A stretch of DNA of 64,000 nucleotides from Fabrea salina (GCA_022984795.1 JALIHJ010000016.1:186001-250000), one strand, 5' to 3'; shown: positions 10,301 through 17,375, numbered from the stretch's first letter. The notes: generated from the sequence alone by a model not told the origin. Translations and numbers: made by a program.

Positions 10301-10414
10301 GCTCACACCAAAGAACTACTTGAAAGTACTTTTGAAGAGTTTAGTTTTGAAGATCATGCTTTTGTCTACACGGAAAACTCAGAGGTGGAAACCTTTAAAA
10401 TAACAGATAACTAG
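4358..10414 (+). CDS. P4-ATPase-like / guanylyl cyclase fusion protein (alveolate type)
   Basis: 2018 residues, intact. The N-terminal half (about 1-1150) follows the P4 flippase layout: the NSIKSSGYLLFYYC start, multiple membrane helices, SGDRPEVTQ in place of TGD, and a GDGAND-region relic. The phosphorylation motif DKTGT is replaced by EKSSI, with Glu366 at the aspartate place, so this half looks catalytically dead. A second six-helix set leads to two cyclase domains. C1 (about 1360-1560) has lost the metal Asp residues (VFCNICEF) but keeps the purine-selecting Glu in KIETVGYTYMA and the Asn/Arg of NTASRM. C2 (about 1835-2018) has both metal Asp residues (LYADIVGF, IGDCY). One C1/C2 active site in the inverted order known from Paramecium and Tetrahymena is expected, producing cGMP at a membrane. 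Ciliate and apicomplexan homologues have this fusion. Confidence 0.93.
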   Translation: MKNQWESELKEKAWREVTFKGEPPKKDSTFPKNSIKSSGYLLFYYCSIKHQVKRIANFWYLVVSVALLASENLEFSGIFLTFLPLGLIILLNLVVDFYKLSFRLSKESKVDSETFLVWNGEDFKEKLCGDILVGDILVLRNQELAPVDLMIMSYFPSEIKCLVDTSQVFGDIDLKVKTPVKDFQENLHQDLDQITYSLKSLYFDLKVKDYNSEIEQFFGKLRIDGFPQASEVSLENLILRGSVVYSDWVVGIALYTGKDSYVFKNSFRNPRRVTCLEKRVNTLTWIAVGLLLATLILIECLYYEVHSEPFYETMVYNAVYMSGIVPLCLLLVLDAVGLVQGYCCQRKFNFKKFNESLGKIDYVLTEKSSIVATNELFVGLCLIGANCFWNDNPQKKKLLEEQLNCEPSSPTKRMVLPAQESPNSPYHQVSIDNQGNFESEVRNHENCLIFLKCLAMCNHSISHRCRKKYFEEDNLLEYFLVSLGGSVKHIDNLIQLKFEFETYEFKVLAYQNLHSDLVKSKIVVEELNGRSTYLFVRGPKEEMLPLFNTLNPFNKQIYTVLREENLEGERLLLYGFWKLDEFDKKDFLESYEEACFSPLNPEEKIEKVFEKFEQNLTYVGGVGLQEDIPKSVSWCFSELKQTGVKFLLLSGDRPEVTQSTGIASGIISPSLPVVEIHESESLGRLKASMESAVKSYLFDENEDSLLYDQTLLKYSKSHNNLLKSEPKNTSLKRSNTIHIENRHPVFSKVFKKPKKKVPKFKGTPKPKKFNLLVSSKALNLALSSNKAKLYLSALLYYANSATFSSLSAFQKRQIASFVKDFNSDPVILGVYKSEGELAMVSKTDASICIDESGVSLQSTYSDLCVSSICELKEVLLQKACNFYLNLQKALLLCFYLSFLVFACSVVLGFCTEFSGEFFSAQSFSLVAFGILLGALVFLGVFDKNSEVLSLSKQKDLDLKTLAFEALEAGVHASVLIFGLKLAFKGPVNSKGQTEYLEMLYCSFLLAVFLTASSKTILSADSVKVKLVIWHLIGLCVLGGLIWMRSGGVFGTQDSFLGVLCNLISAPLAIISVFGLALVNFTMTLAIKSFKAFFWHSTKSFQKHPSIHNIYKSESKNYRKKEETQFQINTKNLKFESESLENEYLSGKLNESLAKYRVVVLVIFVWFMFFQVWAFSYIRLKMGIGILVAFNLSKILLFVYLSYSKTFKNHTSFLIFCYGIYLLIVQSAICIDILEVSPMIFAVNPVLFYIALYVTWIQANLLNTLSYLVFLVNSYLHFKEKYTQQSEFVFTLIYYNILFFAVNATCANIAYQQSYSDRKKFSLAKLAHQETRKANSVVHYLFPKFVAKSLVKDQDFACFEQESVSIVFCNICEFDQIVNYFSPTELTAFLDSVFQKFDRLCNVIGVSKIETVGYTYMACAGITEFEKELDPALKSIPHAKRALELAEAMIREAEETLWKTLTPLKLKIGVHSGEVTAGLVGYHKPQFALVGDTVNTASRMASTVPLVNVIQISESTFENLESITDLEITDRQVNVKGKGLMNTYLIRSTKNLKKKYLTISTASSRLLSMKSVKPNQSSITVNKKLFSLQEELDDEKYVMRKNSEVIESVKFFSLQCVDKGPEKEFRKEVLKNSLPMHKRNVLIFFSVVVLASFVLFCEYLVKQQVGRLYESIRTFVLFVVLGIFLLFSKKCWKSQCFAWTVQVITLFIPSSYLLGFIIQDKSSESDMMVCFYHLLILTHCSVLFLKHIVTTALILYTITLVYMLQSEYNDIIDIAITTTFVVVIIVTLYFREKSFRKFSTTKTILEKKLETIESLLKRMLPLHVYEHLKEENVVTDRYAEMTMLYADIVGFTSWSSGRMPDEVLGMLNVLFKQFDEACEKHSVYKVHTIGDCYVVLGNTEELRDPSKEAYNVVCFAKEMISVIKEINQKYGFDLDMRIGVHTGEVTAGISGTSIVRYDIYGEDVSIANEIESKGIPGHVVVSAHTKELLESTFEEFSFEDHAFVYTENSEVETFKITDN

Positions 10415-10436
10415 TATTTACAAACTAAAGTTATTA

Positions 10437-11402
10437 TCAGTGTGTAGTAAGCCTGCGTAGTTTGAACCTTGCGTTGCTTTCATCAAAGTTAAACAAAAGG
10501 TACCTAATATAACTCTCATCAATCTGAAACACATTGGCCCTCTCAATGAGTTTTCTCCAGTTGATGCCTTCTTCAAGTTGGCCTAAGAACTGCTTCCACT
10601 CTTTTTGGGACTTTCTGCAGATCTTCAAAGGCCCCAACACCTCTGTAGAGTCCCGGGCTCTGAGGAGTTTATCTTCCATGTAACTCAGCAAAGCAATCAC
10701 AAATCTATAAAAAAACACCCAGCCAAACCTGTAAAAGTTGTCCAGTACGTTGACCATTTCTGTCACAGGAACTACGCCTGCAAACAAAGAAAAGCACCAC
10801 TCTGTGCAGTACATTTCGCAATTTATTCTGTGCTCAGCAAACAATAAGTGCAGCTTAGGCAAAAACTCCATCATCACTAACTGAATGATTTGGCAGTGTT
10901 TGTAAAGTCCAGGCAAATTGGGCAAGTAAATGTCCCGCATTTCAAAGTCCTCCATTAGTGCTACAAATAACCAAAAAGCGTCTACTTCACTAGCGTGCCA
11001 CAACAAAGACCCCACTATGAAGTTCATTCCTTGGGCGTAGCCTAAGTTGTTGTCGTACTTGCAGTAAGCTATAAGTATCCGCCTCATAGCTTCTCTTCCA
11101 GGACTGTTCTGTGAAAAGTAAGGCTCGTCAGGAAAGGTTCTGGGAAGGTCAAGTTGTATTTGCTTAAGACTCTGCGAAGCAGTAGTCAGTGGCAAAGATA
11201 CTAAGTCGTAGTACACTTGGGAGTTAGGCTCTGGGAACTTTGAAAGCCACTCTTTTGCCCTCCAACACGACTCTGAAGACTGGGTTTCAAATAAAGACGA
11301 AATTGCACGTGAAAGCAAAGGTTTGGTGGCTTGGTTGCAGTTGCACTGAATTAAGTGGGAAGTGAGTTTTGGAGAACTAGAGTGCATTGGAGACTTTTCC
11401 AT
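10437..11402 (-). CDS. TBC-domain Rab GTPase-activating protein
   Basis: 321 residues. The TBC domain covers about residues 80-290. Both catalytic fingers are visible: Arg88 in QLDLPRTFP (the IxxDxxR motif) and Gln124 in GYAQGMNF (YxQGMN motif). It should therefore accelerate GTP hydrolysis on a Rab and act in vesicle traffic. Further TBC landmarks are FWLFVALME, the CEMYCTEWCFSLFAG helix and ERANVFQIDE near the end. The N terminus is short and Ser-rich with no added domain. This is the only gene in the window ending in TGA, and that TGA is followed in frame by TAA TAA. It is convergent with the cyclase gene (22 nt apart) and 14 nt after the RCC1 gene on the same strand. Confidence 0.92.
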   Translation of the reverse strand: MEKSPMHSSSPKLTSHLIQCNCNQATKPLLSRAISSLFETQSSESCWRAKEWLSKFPEPNSQVYYDLVSLPLTTASQSLKQIQLDLPRTFPDEPYFSQNSPGREAMRRILIAYCKYDNNLGYAQGMNFIVGSLLWHASEVDAFWLFVALMEDFEMRDIYLPNLPGLYKHCQIIQLVMMEFLPKLHLLFAEHRINCEMYCTEWCFSLFAGVVPVTEMVNVLDNFYRFGWVFFYRFVIALLSYMEDKLLRARDSTEVLGPLKICRKSQKEWKQFLGQLEEGINWRKLIERANVFQIDESYIRYLLFNFDESNARFKLRRLTTH

Positions 11403-11416
11403 TATTTTTAAATCAA

Positions 11417-12898
11417 TTAAGTTAGTTTAATGTCAGCAAAAAAGTATAAATTATCAAAGTTCCTGAGCACTTCACATTCCCACCTGACTCTGCCAGAACT
11501 GTCTCTTCCCCACCCGTAAACTACTCCTTCTTCACTTTCGCAAACTACGTTGTCTTTGCCACAAGCTAGGTCTTTAATGAACTCGTGTCTTAGTTCGTCT
11601 ACTTTCACAGGGTAATCTGAGTCTAAAAACCACTCTCCTTGGCCCAACTGCCCACAAGTGCCGTTTCCCCACAGCAACACTTGGCCTGTTTCACTTAAGC
11701 ACCCTGAAAACAAAAGTCCTGCTCCTACTTTAACTACTTGGATTCCTTGGAGGTCTTCTACTTCTGTAGGAACTTCACTGATACTTTTTACTAGTTTGCT
11801 TTTAGGAATTCCTAACTGTCCGTACTCTCCCCAGCCAAAGCTAAATACTTTTCCAGTTTGAGTTAAAACTAGAGTGTGTGCTTCTCCACAAGCCAAACTA
11901 TTTACTTTAGTAAATTCAAAGTAAGGAACTTTTACTGGCTCTAAGTAAGAAAACTGAGGGTTGTGTTTAGTAGGAATGCCTAGTTGGCCTTTGTCATTTT
12001 TTCCAAAAGCAAACAGTTCTCCATCGTTAGAAATGCACATTGTGTGGAAGCCCCCGCAAGCAACATAAGAAATTTGCTTAGGCAAAGCAATAGGCTTAGG
12101 GACTCTTAAACAACTAAGAGCATTCATTCCAGAACTTGCGTTGCCCACTACTTCCACCACTCCTTTTTTGAGCAGTGCACAGTGCTCTGACGAAAAGCTC
12201 AGCATAGATATTTGGCCTTCAAGCAAACAACTTTTTAGTTGGTGAAGGTTGGCGCGAAAACTAGTGCAGGGAACTGGTTCTTCGCGGGACTCCAAAACTA
12301 CTCTAGGGTGTATAGAAGGTTTGTTTTCCAGGGGTTTAGTAAACAGGTTTTTAGAAGCAGTGGTGTTTTTAGCAACACAAGACCTTACGTACTGGGCATG
12401 GCCGTCACTGAAACTGCCCTCTGGAATATCAAGCACTTCGTACTCAGTTTCATCCTCAGAAGGAATTAAGGTTTCGTCAAGGTTCAGTTCAGCCTGTTTC
12501 AAAATGATTGACTCGTATGAGTCTATTTGTGTAGAGGCTGAGTTTTCAATGTTTCGGAGTTGCAAGTTTTTGGGCTTTTCAGAGGGACTGAGTTCTAGGC
12601 ACTCGATAGATTGCGGTATGAAATTCGAATTCTTTTCGCAGTACTGAAATACTTCGTAGTTTTGGAACTTAGGGAATTCAGGCAAGGTGTTTTGGGCGTT
12701 CCACCTTGAGGAACTCAGCATAAAGGTGAAACTTTCTTCGGAGTACTGCAGATCAGAGGACTCTTCAAGGTCTTTTAAGCTGTCTTTAGGCTTTTCCGAA
12801 ACTTCACCTGTATTTTTTTTTTCTGGTTGAACTTGGATGCTTGTAACTACTTTAATGTGGCTTGTTTTTTCTGGAACCTGAGAGGTGTAAAATTGCAT
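11417..12898 (-). CDS. RCC1-repeat protein
   Basis: 493 residues. The first 220 residues are Ser/Glu-rich and appear disordered. From about residue 250 a series of RCC1-type blades follows: YVACGGFHTMCISNDGELFAFGKNDKGQLG, LACGEAHTLVLTQTGKVFSFGWGEYGQLG, KVGAGLLFSGCLSETGQVLLWGNGTCGQLG and DLACGKDNVVCESEEGVVYGWGRD. RCC1 propellers mediate Ran exchange, chromatin binding or ubiquitin-ligase scaffolding; here only about five repeats are clear and there is no second domain, so a specific role cannot be assigned. It faces the small export-adaptor gene head to head across 63 nt. Confidence 0.88.
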   Translation of the reverse strand: MQFYTSQVPEKTSHIKVVTSIQVQPEKKNTGEVSEKPKDSLKDLEESSDLQYSEESFTFMLSSSRWNAQNTLPEFPKFQNYEVFQYCEKNSNFIPQSIECLELSPSEKPKNLQLRNIENSASTQIDSYESIILKQAELNLDETLIPSEDETEYEVLDIPEGSFSDGHAQYVRSCVAKNTTASKNLFTKPLENKPSIHPRVVLESREEPVPCTSFRANLHQLKSCLLEGQISMLSFSSEHCALLKKGVVEVVGNASSGMNALSCLRVPKPIALPKQISYVACGGFHTMCISNDGELFAFGKNDKGQLGIPTKHNPQFSYLEPVKVPYFEFTKVNSLACGEAHTLVLTQTGKVFSFGWGEYGQLGIPKSKLVKSISEVPTEVEDLQGIQVVKVGAGLLFSGCLSETGQVLLWGNGTCGQLGQGEWFLDSDYPVKVDELRHEFIKDLACGKDNVVCESEEGVVYGWGRDSSGRVRWECEVLRNFDNLYFFADIKLT

Positions 12899-12961
12899 TT
12901 TTTAATATATGTAATATTTTGGGCTCTAAACTACCCCAAAGATTCAGGTTATTAGAAAAAA
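12899..12961. other. Divergent 63-nt spacer
   Basis: AT-rich spacer between the RCC1 gene (minus) and the export adaptor (plus). It must hold the start sites of both if neither transcript begins inside the other gene. It contains a 6-bp inverted repeat, TTTGGG at 12918-12923 with CCCAAA at 12935-12940. I see no other feature. Confidence 0.5.
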
Positions 12962-13216
12962 ATGGTCCGAGGACGATACAACCGGGAAAGGAGAGGAGGA
13001 GGCAGAGGACGTGGAAGGGGAAAGCCAACACGCAGTGTCCCCAAAACCCAAGCTAAGCCTAGGTTTGGCAAAAGCAAAAAGACCAGAACCAAGTCTAAGG
13101 ACGAGCTTGACAAAGAACTTGAGCTTTACTGGGGCGGGGAAGTAGCTTCTAAGCACCTAGACCAAGAAATGGATGAGTATTGGCAGAAAAAGAAGGAAGA
13201 AGAACCTAAAGAATAA
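12962..13216 (+). CDS. Small RGG protein with two UAP56-binding-type motifs (ALYREF/CHTOP C-terminal-like)
   Basis: 84 residues. The first half is an Arg/Gly-rich RNA-binding tail (RERRGGGRGRGRGK, residues 8-21). The second half has two copies of the short acidic-aromatic motif LDxELxxYW: LDKELELYW (49-57) and LDQEMDEYW (66-74). That motif matches the LDxxLDxYM element with which ALYREF, CHTOP and UIF family mRNA-export adaptors contact the helicase UAP56/DDX39B (FoP duplication region). An mRNA-export adaptor in the nucleus is the best reading. There is no RRM, so the protein is smaller than ALYREF and closer in layout to CHTOP or UIF. Family assignment rests on the motif pair alone. Confidence 0.7.
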   Translation: MVRGRYNRERRGGGRGRGRGKPTRSVPKTQAKPRFGKSKKTRTKSKDELDKELELYWGGEVASKHLDQEMDEYWQKKKEEEPKE

Positions 13217-13311
13217 GTAATTTTGTCACTGGCTATTTGCTAGGGTCATTAAGAGTTATGCATTGTTTGCGATGTGCTATCTCTTCATATTTAAAATATT
13301 TATAGCTTAAT
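13217..13311 (+). other. 95-nt spacer with imperfect stem-loop
   Basis: Same-strand spacer between the export adaptor and the LRR protein. AAGAG 13251-13255 pairs with CTCTT 13281-13285, with further pairs inside (about 11 bp in all), followed by an AT-rich block TATTTAAAATATTTATA before the next ATG. It may hold the promoter of the LRR gene. Confidence 0.4.
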
Positions 13312-14736
13312 ATGGATCAAGCGTGTAAAGCCCCTGGGTGTGGAGGAGTAAAATTGAAATGCACCTGCAAAACCCCATCTGTTTACATTTGCACTTGTGC
13401 AGAAGTCATGAGGGAGCATATTTTTCACAAGCCTGAAAAAGTAGGCTTCGAAACGATTATGGAACGTCTGGACGCTCTAAAAAAGTCTTGTCGGGACCAA
13501 AAACTCATAGTGGTTCAGAAAAGCGAAGCCTTGGTTCAGGAGGCTCTGAAAATGCGTGAAGAAGCTATTGGTAAGATCCAGTCAACTTCGAAGGAGTGCT
13601 CCAGAATGCAAGTTCAGCTTGCAAACCCCTTGACTCGGTTCAAGTGCTTTTCCGAAAGTTTTAATTTTGAAATTTTGGAAACCGAAAGAATCAAAGAACT
13701 TGTGGGGTTTGAGAGTGTAGATTCTGATTTTAAAGGGACTTTAGAACCAGAAGGCGAGTCTGCAGACTCAATAAGTTCTGCAGAGGAACTTAACTTTAAA
13801 ATCAAAGAACTACTTGATAACAAATACCAAACAGAACTGGGCATTTACCACGATAAACTTTGTTACGAAGATATAGAAACTTTAGTTGACGAACTTCCTA
13901 GCAGGAACCTCACCAAATTGCAGCTTTCTGGAAACTCACTAGGAGACCAAGCAGCTGTTTGGCTGGCAAAGGTTCTTCCAGAAACCCAAATCACAGTACT
14001 TCAGTTAAAAGAAAACCAAATAGGGGACTCAGGAGCAGTAGCTATTGCCAAAGCACTGCCTCACTCTAAAGTTACTACACTGTCCCTCCAAAACAACCAA
14101 ATTGAATACGAAGGCATAGTGGCTATTTCACGTTCACTTGAAACCTGTCCTCTGGACACTCTCAATCTTAGGTGGAACCCTGTTTCTAAGGGTGCTTGCA
14201 AGGAGTTAGGAAGTGCTTTGGCTAAGTCACAACTCACATCTCTCCACCTTTCCAACTGCAGACTGGAAAACAATGACATTAGGTCACTTGTGAAAAAGCT
14301 TTCTGAGTCAGAACTGCAAGTTTTGGACCTTTCAAACAACTTAATTGGAAAAGCAGGTGCAAAGGCCTTGGCAGAAAACCTTCCAACGAGTAGAGTTAGA
14401 ACTCTTCAGCTGTTCAATAACGAACTAGGCTTAGAAGGAGTTGAAATACTAGCCCCTGTTTTGCCTGAAACTGTAGTTACTACACTGAACTTGTCTAACA
14501 ATAGAATGGGCAAAGAAGGTGCAGCAGTACTAGCTAAAGTTTTGCCTGGAACTATAATCCAGAAAATAATTTTGGTTGGAAACCAGTTTGAAGACCCTGG
14601 AGCTATTTCAATTGCTAATGTGCTGCGCAAAACCAGAATCACTAAATTGAACCTTGGGAACAATAAAATATTAAGTTCCGGCAAACTTGCTTTGGACAAG
14701 GTCCGCTCAGAAAAAGCCATTGAGATTAAATATTAA
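13312..14736 (+). CDS. Leucine-rich-repeat (RNI type) protein with N-terminal Cys/His motif
   Basis: 474 residues. The N terminus has a B-box-like Cys/His cluster (CKAPGCGGVKLKCTCKTPSVYICTC ending in HIFHKPEK). A helical segment (about 45-110) follows. From about residue 190 to the end there are roughly ten 28-residue leucine-rich repeats of the ribonuclease-inhibitor class, for example LQLSGNSLGDQAAVWLA, LSLQNNQIEYEGIVAIS and LNLSNNRMGKEGAAVLA. Such proteins bind protein partners. Large families of them are common in ciliates, and no enzymatic domain is present here. The binding partner and place of action cannot be read from the sequence. Confidence 0.85.
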   Translation: MDQACKAPGCGGVKLKCTCKTPSVYICTCAEVMREHIFHKPEKVGFETIMERLDALKKSCRDQKLIVVQKSEALVQEALKMREEAIGKIQSTSKECSRMQVQLANPLTRFKCFSESFNFEILETERIKELVGFESVDSDFKGTLEPEGESADSISSAEELNFKIKELLDNKYQTELGIYHDKLCYEDIETLVDELPSRNLTKLQLSGNSLGDQAAVWLAKVLPETQITVLQLKENQIGDSGAVAIAKALPHSKVTTLSLQNNQIEYEGIVAISRSLETCPLDTLNLRWNPVSKGACKELGSALAKSQLTSLHLSNCRLENNDIRSLVKKLSESELQVLDLSNNLIGKAGAKALAENLPTSRVRTLQLFNNELGLEGVEILAPVLPETVVTTLNLSNNRMGKEGAAVLAKVLPGTIIQKIILVGNQFEDPGAISIANVLRKTRITKLNLGNNKILSSGKLALDKVRSEKAIEIKY

Positions 14737-14782
14737 GTAACTAGATAATAAGTTTCCAGCATGAATATGTTGAATAAATTCA

Positions 14783-16135
14783 ATGTGGCAAGTCATACTA
14801 CTTATAGGCTGCGGTCTAGGTGCAAGGCCTAGGGACTTCGTTGAAAAGATGCCTTGGGTCAACGAAACCCTAAACTATGCTATGTACTCAGGGTACTTGG
14901 ACATTCCTAATTCCAATGGCAAATCGCTCCATTACATTTTGGTGGAGAGTCAAAACGACCCAGCAAATGACCCTTTGGTATTGTGGCTCAACGGAGGTCC
15001 AGGGTGTTCTTCTCTTGACGGGTTTATTTATGAGCACGGCCCTTACGTGTTCCCTGACGAAGGTACCACCTTGCAAAAGAACCAATGGTCCTGGAACACT
15101 AATGCTTCAGTTATTTACTTAGAAGCACCTGCAGGGGTGGGCTTCTCAAAAATGGGAGACAAATCAAACAACAAAACCAACGACCAAATCACTGCCCACG
15201 ACAACTTAGTGGCCCTTTTGCAGTTTTTCAGAGACTTCCCTGAGTTTAAGAACCACGACTTTTACATCACAGGAGAGAGTTACGCTGGAATCTACGTACC
15301 TACACTTGCTTACAACATACTGCTTTACAATAGCTATACTCTTTTTGACAAAATCAACCTCCAGGGAATAGCTGTAGGAAACGGAGTGACTGACTGGAAT
15401 ATAGACTGTGACCCAGCTTTTATCAAGTGGGCCTGGACTCACTCTCTTTTCAACTACCACTGGTACGACAGGATCACTGAAGACTGTGGACGCATTGATG
15501 ACAAAGCTGGGTTCAGTGACTTAAATAGTAAGCCTTGCCAAGATGATATTGCTACTATTTATGAAACCGTTGTTCCTGGAATTAACATCTACAACATATA
15601 CGGCCCTTGCATTCATAACAACGAAGAAACTGCTAAGAAGGACCACCGAATCTACTTTAGTTGGCTCTTCAAGAAAAACCCCAAACTTGAGGTGATTCCT
15701 CCATGCTGTGCTTGGAAAGGTGCTTACGAATACTTCAGAAACTCAACAGTAAGAGAAGCATTCCACATTCCTGCAGATGCTCCTGTTTGGGAGTTCTGTG
15801 TAGACCTGGACTACCATGACGACTTTCAGCACGGGTCACTCTACACCTACCCTCACTTGATTAAGTCAGGACTAAGAGTTATGGTGTACTCAGGCGATAC
15901 AGACGGCTCAGTTCCTTTCATCGGAAGCAGAGAGTGGATTCAAGAAAAGTTGAACTTGGGAGTCAAAAGAGACTATGCCTCATGGTGGGTAGACAACCAA
16001 GTAGCAGGGTATAACATCGAGTACGACGGACTGACATTTGTGACTGTAAAAGGAGCAGGCCACATGGTTCCTCAGTGGAAGCGACCACAAGCCCACTACA
16101 TGATCAACCAGTTCCTGAAAGGTCAGTCTCTCTAA
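14783..16135 (+). CDS. Serine carboxypeptidase (S10 family), secreted/lysosomal
   Basis: 450 residues with an N-terminal signal peptide (MWQVILLIGCGLGARP, cleavage near residue 15). Catalytic triad: Ser166 in GESYAGIYVP, Asp372 in SGDTDGSVPF and His427 in GAGHMVPQWKRP. The oxyanion and substrate loop NGGPGCSSLDG lies at about 70-80, and the LEAPAGVGFS motif at about 113-122. It removes C-terminal residues from peptides at acid pH, in ciliates usually in phagolysosomes or as a secreted hydrolase. Several Cys pairs fit the disulfides of the family, and NxT/NxS sites are present. Complete and apparently functional. Confidence 0.95.
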   Translation: MWQVILLIGCGLGARPRDFVEKMPWVNETLNYAMYSGYLDIPNSNGKSLHYILVESQNDPANDPLVLWLNGGPGCSSLDGFIYEHGPYVFPDEGTTLQKNQWSWNTNASVIYLEAPAGVGFSKMGDKSNNKTNDQITAHDNLVALLQFFRDFPEFKNHDFYITGESYAGIYVPTLAYNILLYNSYTLFDKINLQGIAVGNGVTDWNIDCDPAFIKWAWTHSLFNYHWYDRITEDCGRIDDKAGFSDLNSKPCQDDIATIYETVVPGINIYNIYGPCIHNNEETAKKDHRIYFSWLFKKNPKLEVIPPCCAWKGAYEYFRNSTVREAFHIPADAPVWEFCVDLDYHDDFQHGSLYTYPHLIKSGLRVMVYSGDTDGSVPFIGSREWIQEKLNLGVKRDYASWWVDNQVAGYNIEYDGLTFVTVKGAGHMVPQWKRPQAHYMINQFLKGQSL

Positions 16136-16160
16136 TAACCATAATTCTTATATTTTCAAA

Positions 16161-17375
16161 ATAGGGTGCACAGTTTCCAACCGTAAGCCTAAGGCTGGGG
16201 TTCCCGGCCAGCCAGGCGAACAAGAACAAAGAATCATCGTTAAGTTGCGTCAGCTCGCTGCAGAAAACCCAGGGCAGGTTAGTGACGCAGAAATGGATTT
16301 AATTCGTCAAACCTTCAACAATTTGAGAAGCATAGATCAGGACAGACGCAAAAGTTGGCTTTCGGCCATCCACGACGACATACTGTCGCCTTTGTACTTT
16401 TCTACGCTTAAGAACTTTATTTACAACGAGTCAAATCCTTTCAGCCCTGATCCGGTGAAGTTGGATGACTTGAGGAACAAGGATTTTTCTTCTTTAAGTA
16501 AGTCCAAAGATGAACTCAGAACATGCCTACTTCAGATATTTTCTGACTTCATTCCTATGTTTAACTTAGATGTTTTAAAACTCCAACGGCTAATTTATGC
16601 TATTTCAGAGAACTACCAAGACAACCCCTTCCACAACTTTTACCACGCTTTCTCAGTTACTCAAATGATCTTTGCTATTGGCGAGAAGTCAGACAAATAT
16701 GGAAGGTTCATCAACAGAACTGAAAGACTGGGGCTCTTGCTCTCGGCTTTAGGGCACGACTTAAACCACCCAGCAGTCACCAACAATTTTTTAGTGAACT
16801 CAAGACACAGTCTTGCTGTTAGGTACAACGACATTTCTGTTCTAGAAAACCACCACGCAGCTACGCTTATTCAGTTTTTGGAGTTAGACGGGTGCGATGT
16901 ATTGACTTCACTAGGTCCAGAAGAAAAGACCAAAATGCGCAAACTCATAATTCCCACAATCCTAGCTACAGACATGGCCAAGCACCCCCAGGTCATGCAG
17001 AGCTTCAAAGAAAAAATGCCCTCCTTCAACCAAGAAAACCCTGAACACAGACAAGCCTTTATGGACATGGTTCTGCACTCTGCAGACGTAGGCAACCCCA
17101 CTCTTAAGTTTGACTTGGCTACAGTGTGGTCACTCAAAATCATTCAGGAGTTCAACAACCAAGTTTGGCAAGAAGAACAAAGGGGCCTGCCTGTTTCAGA
17201 GCACCTTAGAGTGGGGAACGAAATCGACCAAATCAAACGCAATCAAGTAGGGTTCATAGATTTTGTGATCTACCCTCTTTGGAAAGAACTTGAGAGCTTT
17301 TTACCTGAAGTCAGTGAATTCGTAGAAAGTATTGAAAAAAACCGCAAAAACTGGGAAGAACTGGAAAAGATTTAA
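16161..17375 (+). CDS. Cyclic-nucleotide phosphodiesterase (class I); start codon uncertain (ATA at 16161)
   Basis: The catalytic domain is clear: HNFYHAF (H-donor helix), GHDLNHP (metal HD), and LHSADVGNPT, followed by helices ending in VSEFVESIEKN. It hydrolyses cAMP and/or cGMP in the cytosol or at membranes. The frame is open back through the preceding gene, but the first ATG in frame is at 16293. The codons before it read GCTVSNRKPKAG and a Gly/Pro/Gln linker, preceded by ATA at 16161. If that ATA were ATG, the protein would begin MGCTVSN, a textbook N-myristoylation and palmitoylation site of ciliate signalling proteins. I place the start there: 404 residues, against 360 from 16293. Non-AUG initiation or a base error are both possible. 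The 3' end overlaps the convergent LRR gene by 4 nt. Confidence 0.8.
   Translation: MGCTVSNRKPKAGVPGQPGEQEQRIIVKLRQLAAENPGQVSDAEMDLIRQTFNNLRSIDQDRRKSWLSAIHDDILSPLYFSTLKNFIYNESNPFSPDPVKLDDLRNKDFSSLSKSKDELRTCLLQIFSDFIPMFNLDVLKLQRLIYAISENYQDNPFHNFYHAFSVTQMIFAIGEKSDKYGRFINRTERLGLLLSALGHDLNHPAVTNNFLVNSRHSLAVRYNDISVLENHHAATLIQFLELDGCDVLTSLGPEEKTKMRKLIIPTILATDMAKHPQVMQSFKEKMPSFNQENPEHRQAFMDMVLHSADVGNPTLKFDLATVWSLKIIQEFNNQVWQEEQRGLPVSEHLRVGNEIDQIKRNQVGFIDFVIYPLWKELESFLPEVSEFVESIEKNRKNWEELEKI

Noticed and set aside
12918-12940. TTTTGGG and CCCCAAA resembling ciliate telomere repeats
   Set aside because: They are single short words in inverted orientation inside a gene spacer, not a tandem array. This is not a chromosome end.
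14761-14820. Upstream ATG (14761) before the serine carboxypeptidase
   Set aside because: It is in another frame and ends within a few dozen codons. The Met at 14783 opens the signal peptide.
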